DNA from: Urechis unicinctus
Taxonomy: Eukaryota > Annelida > Polychaeta > Xenopneusta > Urechidae
Assembly (NCBI GenBank): GCA_034190875.2
Contig: CM067343.1
Location: forward strand, 13,831,648-13,895,647
Direction of reading: 5' to 3'
DNA: 64,000 nt
The position numbers and the translations under genes were made by a program. The notes below the pieces were generated by a model. That model saw nothing but the letters and a program-made list of their open reading frames with translations. It was not told the DNA's origin and made no database searches. The stretch's first letter is position 1, and the number at the start of each line of letters is the position of its first letter. Shown piece by piece: positions 12,100 through 23,246 of this stretch.

Positions 12100-12555
12100 G
12101 GGCAGGCAGACCGTCTAGCATCAATCAAGACCAGACACTAGAGCCCCGTGTTTACGATACATCTTTAGCCAGGTTTCACAATTAATTATGTGATTTGTCT
12201 TGCTATTCACTGAGCGGTGTTCAGGAAGCATGATCGGATCCATGTTGATCTTAAGACCAGTGTAGTTGTTAGGTTAAGATACGATTGTACCTAAGTTCAA
12301 AAAATATCCGAAGACTGCCATTGTTGCGACTTAACACAAATGCGATCCAGTTGTTCTTATTGTAGAAGATGTGGCACAATGCAGAATGTCAAGAATAAAG
12401 AACACTGTGATGAAAACGTTTCCTTTGTTTCTATCTCATATTTTTAGCGTCGATTGTTGGTTACGCCCAGATATCTGCCGTTCCGAATGGGAATCTGTGT
12501 GTTTTTTACACATTTATATCGTTAATTCTGCCTAGAGCTACCATTATACAAACAA
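12100..12555. other. Unassigned stretch before the (AT)n tract
   Basis: I see no gene, repeat or RNA. The sequence around 12240-12300 has weak word similarity to the unit near 25020-25060, but not enough to assign. Confidence 0.3.
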
Positions 12556-12556
12556 T

Positions 12557-12963
<407 letters not shown>

Positions 12964-12974
12964 TATATAACACA

Positions 12975-15900
12975 TGTTTGTTGCTATTTTGTCATATTGC
13001 TTGATTTGAATTATTCAATTAAATAAAGCCGATACATCAATTGCAACCGGCATCATGCAGTTATGATTCAAATAATGTATAGATTCACACACTCTTTCTA
13101 CCTCCCTATGGATGTAACGGCTTGGTAACCCCATGCTAATGTGGTTCGGTTATCCAACGTTCAAGCATCCAACAAAAATAGGATCAGCATTCACTGTTTG
13201 TAGGATATATTTAGAAATTTCATCCCCATAAAAACCAACTTCGTTCTCACGTGTTGAACAAACAGCATCGCTATATATTACAATAGAACCATAAAATCTA
13301 TATCATTGACCTAAATCCGGCGGTATGGTATAAGATTCATTCCTGCAGTGGATATTCATACCCGTCCGGCTCGTCGCGCATTGGCCCCTGAAATATAATT
13401 CCTGTTAATCCTCCATATCCTTCAGATGGAGAAATTGTCTGATTTAAGGTAGCGTCTGATATGCTGATTCAATTAACATGGCCAGTCATTTTCCTCGGAT
13501 TTAGAGATATATATGAATGCTTCATTAAATGATTCCCTCACAAAATGGCAATCACCGATTATTCAATCTATGGGTATGTAATGCAATCAACGACGCTTAC
13601 ATCGCTCTGCCCGTGTCTTCGGATCGATTCGATTAACAATGTCATGTTGTGAATCATATATTGATTATACGCTGCATACAGCCCGCTGGTTTTCGTGACG
13701 TCACTTGTAGCAATAATATATTGGCCACATACACATATGAATGTGTAGATACACAGCTTATTTTCCGAAAGTCTGTTAGACTGCACATGTAGTTGCAGCC
13801 ATGATAAAAATGTGAGCACTTTACCGCACTGAAGCTCTTTCAACGTAAAAAATAACCCGTTTGTTAACCAAACGGTTCAGTAACGCTTGTAGGCAAAGCA
13901 AAATGAGTACCTATACAAAATAATGCCACAGAGAGATATAGTCCAAAGCAGCTACACGTTAGATAGGATGAGAGGATACATAGATAAATAGGATCCGGTT
14001 GATGCTAATAGTGTATGGTATTCCATCTCTGCATACCTTTAAATGGGTCGTATTCATCAGTACAAAGACAAATGATGGTTCAGAAACTACCGGCTCATAA
14101 TCTATCAATTCACATATGTTAGATGTTAGAGGAGTTGGTCTACGAATTTATATGCCACTGATAATTAATAAACTCAGATTCATAGTGCCGTCCAACACTG
14201 GGATTATGTTGATTCAATATAGTGGAATGATGTAGCGATTATAAACTGAACGAGTAGAGCCGTGATAAACTGTAATGAGTTTTGAATCATCAAAAGGTTT
14301 TTAAACGGTTTACGGTCGTATTTCAATGCAACAGATACCACTACCAGACAAGTCTCCAATAAACATGTCTGTGTACGCAAATATCACATGGCTGTCGGTC
14401 AAAGCGAGAGCACATTAGAAGTAGATAGATAATTTCGATAGAGTAAGTTTCTGCATGTCATTTCATAGATATTACTATTCTATGGTTAACTGTGCCGAAT
14501 ACCTTTTGTGATATCGTCATATAAAAGAGAAATTGCCATACTTGTAAAATATATATATCCAATAATTTAGAAAGCCTGATGAATACTAATTGTCAAATAA
14601 ACAGTTATTGGTCGATGTTTTCATCACCACTATCGTATACGGGAACTTTCCTGGCAATCGTAATTCTTTTGATATAATTCCATGCTCGAATAGATATGTT
14701 GCATGTACTTAGATCATTTTGTACCCCAATCATATTGTGCAAAACCATGTTTCGGGATCAACCAAAAGCGGATTGATGACGGTTGCACCTACACATTAAC
14801 CGTTAGTTCCTCCTCTGTGAATCAACTCCGAATGAATTGTATACATTTTCTCTGTGAAAGAATCTAGGGTAATGTAAACCTTTAAACATAATCAATATTT
14901 AATCAAGTTTTCAAGATCATGGTACAATGACTGTCACCTTGCATCACCTCTCCATATGTACTTGTCGTCTCTCTGGGATACAAACCAGGGCTATGAGTCG
15001 CGACGGGAAATAGCACGTATGATACCATGATTGGTAGCATCGTAATCGATACAAATTCTGCCATTTTATTTGGATTAGTGTAAGATCGGTCTCACAACCG
15101 CATGTGTTCCGCCATAATTACACGACGTTATTTGATCATGCATGAGTAAAGGCTCTGGTTTGCATTGAACCATATTTTATAGATTGATAGATACATGCTG
15201 CAATGGTAGGCAACGAACACTGAGATTGCACATTAGTACACTGTGGCCGACAAGTGCACTGCGGAAACTCCTTGACATGATAGTGATAATTGACACCATG
15301 GAGATGACTATAAAAAAAAAACATAACCAAATATAAGCGTCATGATTGGCACCAAATGACATGTGCGCATCATTCTACTTTATGTTTTTGATTCCGAACA
15401 TGATCCATTTGTTACTAGCTGTATGTATGCCGAGTCCTCAACCGAGAGCTTACTGCAAAACCATTGGGATCTTAAGCAGTAATCTCTTCCGGTGTGTATT
15501 TTTGCGGACACAACGTTAAGCTAGGTTGTATTCACCAAACAGCATTTGATACCTGCTGAAATAATTGGCACTGTCTTGTGGTCGACTCTTTATCATAAAT
15601 TTGTGATGCTGTGTCGCAAATATTGCACTTGTACACATAAACTAATTTATTGATCTTTACTTACATCAGGCATGCAGTATTCGGTCCCATTGATTGTAGG
15701 CAGACAAACGATCTCTAATCATCGAACGATATACGACTAAGTTATATATGAATTGGAAAGAATATTCCACATAATGTTTTGGGTCATAACTGCATACGAA
15801 TATTCCAAAGTATTCCTGACAAACATCGGGTAAATTTCATCTCATGCAGTGGCATATATAAATCTTTGTTCTCGCCTAGCATGATGATTCAGAGACTGAC

Positions 15901-16419
15901 TCAATAAGCAAAATGTTATTTCGCTCAAACAAAAGCTGATCATCAATGCAGACTGTTGCGTACTTTGCACTCCTTTACATGGGTTAGAACAGAGATTAAC
16001 ACTTGCATGTGACTCCCAAGATGAAAATCTGAAATATTATCGAGAATCTGCTCATGCAACATAGTTATGCTTTCGTATCATAATTTTGTATTAGAGTATG
16101 TGTTTTCGTGTCGTGTTTAATGCATTGCATCTCTGGATTAGACGAATCAAATTATTAATTTTCATAGTGTTTTCGTATTACCTCAAAGGGTATGTAACAT
16201 TTAACATTGATACAACATAAGCAACACATTTCTGTTGAAATAATTGTTCGTCTGATGATATGACCCCTTCATCTAAAACATCAAAAGCTCATCGATTTAT
16301 ACAAAGCGATGTATGTGGGGGACTTATACAATAACTCATCAGACAATTTGGCTTTGCAGGAAACTTTAAACTGTATAATGAATTGCGTTTTAGCATCGGA
16401 TCATTCGATTGAGGTAAAA
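12975..16419. other. 3.4 kb spacer between the left arm and the tandem array
   Basis: I could not match this stretch to the macro-repeat in either orientation, and the frames in it (91 codons or fewer) have no recognisable domain. It ends where homology to the unit begins, at the word tttatcgacc (16420). It may hold very old unit copies that only an alignment program would detect. Confidence 0.4.
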
Positions 16420-17054
16420 TTTATCGACCGATTTGTAATTAACTCTGCCCGCATAGAAAGCGTTTTATATTGTTAAACGTCCCTGACAAATTGTATCATG
16501 CATTGGTTGGCAGGGACTGTCGATTCGTAATATCAATATACGTTGTGGAAGATTCGCAACGTTTTGTGTGCAATTTGTTATATTTGTTCAACAAGGTGGT
16601 ACCAGTGTGGCAATAAATCTTTTTTACGCACTATGCCATTCCTGTCGCGCCATTCCCTGTAAGTAATCTATGAGCTTTTGATGCTTCTGATGAGGTAGTC
16701 AAATCTCCAACGGTATAATGTTGTTGACTACAATGCATTGCTTGCGCTGTGTTTGCTGTCGACCAGCACCTCGAAACGCGCCTGATAGTAGATTGTGGCT
16801 GAGGTTAATTAAATCGCCATCTATTCAACGATCAGAGTTTTTATCACATTACTCACGTCTGAATGCAACCTATGATTGATGCCAATGTTTCATTTGATCA
16901 GCACGTTTGTAAACAAGTTGCTGTTCAGGGCAGCAAGTATGCACGCCTGCATTTCCAATAGACCTTGAAATACGCCATTTCCCACCAAATAAGCGTGCGT
17001 TTAATCGACATTGTGATCAGAGAGCAGTCAGTGAGTTGTGGGTAGACTTGTAAT

Positions 17055-17232
17055 ATGTCCACGATGTCATTCGTCTCACAAATGCTGGCGAACTCGCGTC
17101 TATTTGATAAACTCTTGGGTAACGATGTGTATATGATTGACTATACTATGGGCCATATGATGATTGGCGATATGCATAACTGCGCACCCGTTAAGTGGTG
17201 TAAAAGGTGTACATCCTTTATGACATGTGCTG
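17055..17232 (+). pseudogene. Exon-like block, unit 1 (older copy of 28249-28426)
   Basis: ATG opens a frame beginning MSTMSFVSQ and running through YMIDYTMGHMMIGD to a possible splice donor (gtaacg). Against the unit 2 copy I count 5 synonymous and 16 amino-acid-changing codons over about 60 codons. That is what drift would give, so a constrained gene is not supported. The family is not recognised. Confidence 0.25.
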
Positions 17233-17914
17233 GTAACGGAATCGCATGCAAAGAAATAATCTTCTTATGTCGCGGTTGGAGCCACCCCTCAACCAACACA
17301 CGACCATCAGTCACAGCTAACGTATGTGGTACGGCGGACCAGTCATATTCTATTCCAATGAGGCGTTGGAAAATAATAATCCGAACTCATGCATTGAAGG
17401 GTTAACGCATTGTGGGCAAAAATAAAGCCATACCTAAGCGATACCAATGTGACCAACACATCTCGCTACACACTGCACATATCAAACTCCATTTCTAACT
17501 ATAGAATTTTTCGAATGAACAGAAGCTGATATCAATCAGGACACTGCCTACCTTCTTCATCTTTTGAGCAATCTACAGCGAGCATAAATATGTCTTTGTT
17601 TTGTCCAACACCGACTGAGATATGCGTAAAATCCAAAATTTTAAATAAATTAGAAAAATCGAAAAACCATGCGAACGGTATTAACCTCTGCACTTATCCT
17701 ATGCTTGTGCAAACATGTAAAGTTTCTTTCTTTGACAACATGCTTTTGACAATCGGATTCCAGCAGTAGGGCTCTCAGTTACATCCAAGCATGCTTATTC
17801 GGAGCGATGTCTGAACAGTCATCCTCACCACAAAAAATAAGACTGTGCTTGGTGGAATATCATAGCCAATCTAAATGCATACCATGACAATATTAGTTTA
17901 AACAATTTGTTTAG

Positions 17915-19255
17915 TAAGTGTGTGTTGTGTGCAACTGGTGTGCGATGATTTTGCTATAAGCAGTCTTAATGGCAAGCCACATTTGTGTTACAAGTGGTTC
18001 AATCAGTTCGAGTAGCGGTATTTAATGCAGCAATGAGGATACACTTTGAATGCGGCCCCATTACCATCAACGTTAATCGTCTTCTTGTAATGTCTGTACG
18101 TAGACAAGTTTGATTCCATTTGTCATAAATATATCTCGTAATATGTTTTGTTTCCTATTAGAGCTAGCATTACATTACGGTATGTTTGTGTATTATTACT
18201 TTGCTGAATTGAGTGCAACTAGCTGATTTATTAGATGAGTTCAATGCAGATAAACGATGCACTAAAAATGAAAACATATATTGTAATGCACAATAATGGT
18301 AAGAATAGCCTGTTGAGTGTGTTACATATGCGACTGCAGTATTCAATGATTCCTGCACATATTGTAAGGTTCCACCTAGGGGTAACACATACATGTAAAT
18401 TTTTGTACTTGCCAGTATGATGACATGCAATGAAGGCAATGTACGTACATTCTAGTGTATGTTTGAATGGATAATCTGCTCACAACAGCCTCCTTATATG
18501 AGAAGTTTCTGTTGAAAGAAGTTGTATTTTTCTTATTTAGTCTATCTCTGAATTATCATGCTGGGTGAGAAAAAAGTTATGTATTTACCATTGCGTGAGC
18601 TGCAATCTATTTTGGAATATTTATTTGCTGTTATGACATGTGAAATACTATTCCCGTCATGTAATACTGACTTCCATTACAACTGATAAATAGCTTTGTC
18701 GTTTATTGTTCATTGATTGGGCATGGTGTTGTCTGCCTACAGTCAGCATGAATCTATAGCTCATGTCTGTAATTAGTATAAAATGAATATAATAAGCTTC
18801 CGTGTACCATGACAAGGTGCGTGTACAAACTAATGATATGATACACTGTAACCAAAAGCATTAAAAAAACTCACACATAATCTTATACTTTTAGCAGAAC
18901 ACATACGGTTGTGAAACTAGTATTTTACATTAACACAGCATATAAGTGGCAGAGTTTTCATGGATAACGATGCTGCAAGCCGTAATATTATATGGATTAT
19001 TTTACGTTGCCATTCATAGGTTTGGTTATTATCGCAAATAGACGGCAAGCATACATTGAGAGCTCATGGGGAGCGACAGACAACGTACCATGGTATTCCG
19101 AACTCGATGAATATTGATTACGTTTGAAGGCATCATTAATATTACACCACGTGCCTCGCCAAAACCTAATTGCTGATATGAACGTATGATTGCCTTATAA
19201 TGGTGCTCCTCTTTACTGTGATTGTATAGATAATGTTAAGTGTCAGTGTCCATTA
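17915..19255. other. Unit 1-specific segment, nothing recognised
   Basis: This 1.3-kb stretch has no counterpart in units 2 and 3, which carry a different segment of about 290 bp (29130-29420) between the same flanks. The frames at 18170-18439 (minus) and 18235-18420 (plus) overlap each other and show no motif. Confidence 0.5.
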
Positions 19256-19437
19256 CCAGTGCTATACGATAAATCTTTTGGGGTATGGTTTGAAGAATAT
19301 ATTTACTTGTTAGACGTATAGACACACACACATACAGTCATTCATAAGTTGTTATCTTTCATGGCGTATAGACGCCTGTGTTGCTACTTGTAGGTGGTGC
19401 AATGGTTTTAGTAATGAATCATGTGTTTTCCGCTACC

Positions 19438-19526
19438 TGGGCGGGTATAGGCAGGTGCGCTCTATTAAGGCTTAGACACTTTATTGCTTAATGTAATATA
19501 AGTATACAAATCATAAAACCGCTAAC
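19438..19526 (+). promoter_or_regulatory. GC-box and TATA-like words upstream of the micro-ORF, unit 1
   Basis: The words gggcgggtatagg and, further on, gtaatataag lie within 90 bp upstream of the ATG at 19527, inside otherwise AT-rich DNA. Units 2 and 3 have the same arrangement, at 29598 (ggggcggg) and near 39926. A GC box is bound by Sp1-type factors in animals. Promoter function here is inference only. Confidence 0.2.
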
Positions 19527-19755
19527 ATGAAAACAGCATTCTTCTTAAATAACCAACTTCATTACCGTAGTTGGTACAGCACAGGCTTTAACGATATCAA
19601 GATGCGTCATTTTGACAGACACGATCCTAACAAACGTGAACAGGTAAATGGATTATAATTTTGGCTCTTTCTTGGATTGATAACATCACTTCACACATTA
19701 TAGTGTAGGAATAGAGTTAACGAATGACACGTGATACAAGCTTCGCGGGGGTCAG
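19527..19755 (+). pseudogene. Two-exon micro-ORF candidate, unit 1 (exon 2 has an in-frame stop)
   Basis: Exon 1 (19527-19643) is 39 codons from ATG, with core residues SWYSTGFNDIKMRHFD, ending CAG before a gtaaat donor. A 65-nt stretch ends in ag at 19708. The following exon-like piece (19709-19755) ends before gtaagt. In unit 1 the second piece starts GAA TAG, so the spliced frame would stop at once. The protein family is not recognised. Confidence 0.2.
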
Positions 19756-20671
19756 GTAAGTGGGTGATCGCATCGACCTTGTTGTATAATACCTGTCTCC
19801 ACATATTTTGATTGTGATACTGGGCAACATTGTTATTATAGGTAGATTTAGCTGGTGGACATAGCTTCAATATGCGTTGTTCCAACTCCGCGAATGGTGC
19901 TCATCATTGCATACGTTACGAGCCTTCTTTTGATAGTGCCGATCCTGAATTATCCCTCCTAGAAAACGAGTGTATAGCCAGTTAGCTAACCATGAAAAAG
20001 TAGCGATCAGAGCGGTTCTATTTATTTTGGATTTATGTGGTAACCAAGCACATATATGTTGTCCAATGCAAAGCATTACCAGTCATTTACTGACAATTTA
20101 CCGCAGTGTTTCCACGCTATGATGTCAAGGGAGCTTTGATATTTACAACCAAGAAAGCTAGAATTCTATGACGCTTGTCTGTAGCTTCCCCCCGGACATA
20201 TACTACTGATTAATCGACTGGGCCCTTGTGTCCAACTCTCATGAATTTATCAGTTCACTGGCGCAGTCATGTATAGTACTATCATACTATATCGACCCCG
20301 TCTCTTCGAGTGTCCCTAATGGGAGTTTATGTATGTAAATCAGGATAAGAACCTAGCTGTTGGCTGATTGAGCCTGATTTTATTATCCTTGACTACCCTG
20401 AAGAATAGCTTCATTACCCGCATCGCATCATTAGCCGTACTTGTATTAAATGCATCGCTGATTATACCCCGTAAAAAGCATACTCAGAACATAAGAGGTG
20501 ATATACTCAGGTAGGACGGGCGATTATGCATTGTGTATTGATAGTTGATATACAGGCACCGAAGAGCCAGGGCGGGATAAACCTTAGGGTAAGTGCCTCA
20601 GGCTCCCCCACATAAAGGGCATCCCGAAACTCTTAACTTGCTCCCCTCCCCACTGGCCTGCACAATCTAGT

Positions 20672-20875
20672 TTGCACCAGATCCCATACCTGCTTAATAC
20701 GGCACTGCATAGGGCATGCGGTAAACAAGAAACTTCCCTGATTTTAACTCTAGCGGAAATGACTATGTCTATCGGTATTATGCTGCCTGTTCCGACATGG
20801 ATGCAAAGGAATAGTGTGACGTTAAGGTCACTTCGCGTTATGACGCATATCTGCCGTTGCCAGTGTCAATGAAGT
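20672..20875 (+). other. Open frame with HRACGK, unit 1; possible internal exon
   Basis: A 67-codon frame without ATG at its start follows a pyrimidine-rich tract (cttgctcccctcccc) ending in an ag, as an internal exon would. It reads HQIPYLLNTALHRACGK and onward to TWMQRNSVTLRSL. Among the four units I count 7 synonymous and 8 changing codons, with 7 against 4 in the first 54 codons. In the old inverted arm (about 6290-6350, minus) 19 codons align without indel, with 5 synonymous and 6 mostly mild changes. This is the least neutral-looking frame in the window, but the test is tiny. No family is recognised. Confidence 0.25.
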
Positions 20876-20949
20876 AAGTCGCATTAGCCTGCGTCAAAGC
20901 ACCGCCCACTCTTCACAGACGCGTACGATTAGCCGACAAACAGTTAAAT

Positions 20950-21020
20950 GGCGAGGTAGTGAGAGGATCCGAACCTATCTCTAGCTAGGAATGCCTAGAA
21001 CCGCGCCTTAGTTATTACAT
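20950..21020 (-). other. tRNA-like / SINE-like block, unit 1
   Basis: The minus strand carries ggttcggatcc, one base off the pol III B box GGTTCGANNCC. About 35 nt upstream lies ctaaggcgcgg, a phrase typical of leucine tRNAs. The five bases on each side of the loop pair at four of five positions. A good A box and acceptor pairing are missing, so this may be a decayed tRNA-derived SINE head or chance. Copies lie at 31489, 41759 and 53080, with an inverted one at 5895. Confidence 0.3.
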
Positions 21021-22989
21021 CAATATGTGTTGTCATAACTCTCTTTATTCCATGTTGATGCACAGTGAATCTAATGTCCGTTATTACCAACTATGGAGAA
21101 TTATCCACTCGATTACAATTCTCCCATATAATTTGACAAACACACAAGGCAATACAGTTATTCCATTGATGAATATTCCCAATAAGCCAACGATGTGACT
21201 ATTCTATGCATGGGTCGAAATTATCGTCTAAATATGTGTCACGCAGCAGGTGCGCAATTCCCAATTTGCGTCATTATTCTGTATTGATTTTACCGAGTAC
21301 GACAACAATGCTTATATTAAATGCAAAAGACGAAACCATCGTCAAAATGTTATTAGATATGCGAATGTTTTGAACATTCATCATCCTCACAGGGCTGTAT
21401 TGTCATGTTTGAGGGCTCGGGGCATGTTGGAATGGTTTAGGGTTTAGAAGAAATATCCTGGGATCAGCTTATCTCGCGAGGATTATTCCTCGAAAGCCCG
21501 TAATATATCTAGCTTTGCATTTATGTCTCTATATATAGACGTAACTTCGAGTGCTATTCCCGATAACGCTGACATAATATTTGACAGCTAAAAACCAAGT
21601 TCATCCATCGCATCGCAATAACTTATTTCTGGTTTTGTTTTCTCCCCTTATCATGTTTTAAATCCATACTCATCCTTTACAAGCTAAGCATATTTTTGTG
21701 TAAAATGGTGGTACGCAATGACGCAATCAGTGGCCTCACCAATCATATTTTACCAAACCTTTTACCAGCTGAGTTGTGATAACGTTAATCACTCACACTG
21801 TACATCCACAGTTCAATGTTTAATACCATATAAGAGAGGATGCATCGACGTCATTATGCAGCATGCCGTGATTTCAAGGTGACGTTATTGGTGACTTGTG
21901 AGTAATTTCTTTGCAATTATCTTATCCTGCAGCCAAATCGCCACCTACCGCTCAAGATATGAAATATATGAAACTCTGATTTGTATCCCATTAAATGTTG
22001 CGAGGATTTTATGCCGTAATATGATGTTTGGATTCGATAAGCGTCCTAGATATTGTCTTGATTCATACAACCAGAAGTGGAAGCTTATTTCTGTTTAAAT
22101 CCACATGTCTCAATCCGGATCAGAGAGCCTTGTTATCAGTCACTCCGTGCTGTAGATTACCTAACACGTTAAGACATCTAAAGCAACCAACGCGCACGAG
22201 AGCTCCTACCATAAATGACACGTTCTTCTCACACCAGTACGCAATGTCTTGGCCGGGCCGCAGAATAGCAAATTGAACTATCCCATCATGTTCGAGATGG
22301 GTGGAGAGTGAATTTTAGATTTGATTTTGAAAACATACTGCTGCAAGACTATCCTTAACCGGGAAGTGTATTCCGGTCCGATCCATAACAATTATGGTAT
22401 CAAATGACCATCGTATGGACGTAAAGAAAATGTCAAAGATCCCGCGTTCTGTGCATCTAAACATATGATCGCATATGTTGATTATCCATCAACCTTAGTC
22501 ATGATATCGGCTACAGCTACAAGTGACGTCGAGAACACCTCCCGACCATGGAGGGAGAATAGAATCAGATGATAGGTTAACACGTTATAATATAGCGCCA
22601 CTTTGCGTTATAATCATATTCATGACACGATGTGAATCCTCCACCTTATTAGCAAATGTATGTTCAATAACAATATTTATTTTAAATTCAGGTAGACGAA
22701 CCCACTTGTTAATATACTACGGTATATTCGAATATCGTTTGTCCGAAGTATAGGCATTTTGTAGATTCGTTGTACTAATTAATGGCATCCTATGATTCCC
22801 GCATCGGGACACGGTTCGTATGTTTTCGGCAAACGATTCGCACCATCAGACAGTACTGATGACGGTTTCACAATTTCTCCCCTGTGTTCCGTCATTAGAA
22901 AGATGCGTTGAATTTTCTCGCGGTAAGAAGTTTCCGGTTACAATATCGTACACATCTATAGATATGCTTGTTGTCATACCAGCTCCGAT

Positions 22990-23160
22990 TAGCAATGTTC
23001 AAATAATTTGGCCGAAAACAAAATTGATAATCATGCAGCAAGTCATGTTTGGTGAGGAATTCATTCAGGCGCGAATACATAATTCGTTCAAATATTTTAG
23101 AAAAACAGGGCAGAATCGAGATCTATCGTTAGCGATGTCAGTTATATCGGCGGGTTTATA
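22990..23160 (-). mobile_element. LINE reverse-transcriptase fragment, unit 1
   Basis: The minus strand encodes two adjacent frames that together resemble the start of a non-LTR retrotransposon reverse transcriptase. One ends CPVFLKYLNEL. The next reads MYSRLNEFLTKHDLLHDYQF, then CFRPNYLNIA. These fit the family pattern of PVxSKxxE, YxRLxxFLxKHxLL and QFGFRPNxS in CR1/L2/Jockey-like clades. A frameshift lies between the two parts near 23075, and the family glycine before FR is Cys here. Only about 170 bp remains. The element's edge falls near 23005, where homology with 57.36 kb ends. Confidence 0.7.
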
Positions 23161-23166
23161 AACTGG

Positions 23167-23246
23167 CTTAACACCGGCGTTACACTGGCGTGACACTGGC
23201 GTGACACTGGCGTGACACTGGCGTGACACTGGCGTGACACCGGTTT
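23167..23246 (+). repeat. 11-bp minisatellite, 5 copies (unit 1)
   Basis: The unit cactggcgtga is repeated five times, bracketed by acaccggcgtta and caccgg. Unit 2 has three copies and unit 3 has two at the same position. The open frame across it is a by-product. Confidence 0.95.

Noticed and set aside
22820-23161. 113-codon plus-strand frame conserved in units 1-3
   Set aside because: Units 1-3 are recent duplicates, so openness is expected. Against the older copy at 57.14 kb I count about 6 silent and 19 changing codons plus a frame change near the start, and part of it overlaps the antisense LINE fragment.
23167-23246. Possible CRISPR-like or regulatory repeat array
   Set aside because: The repeats are 11 bp, directly abutting and without spacers, which makes this a simple minisatellite.
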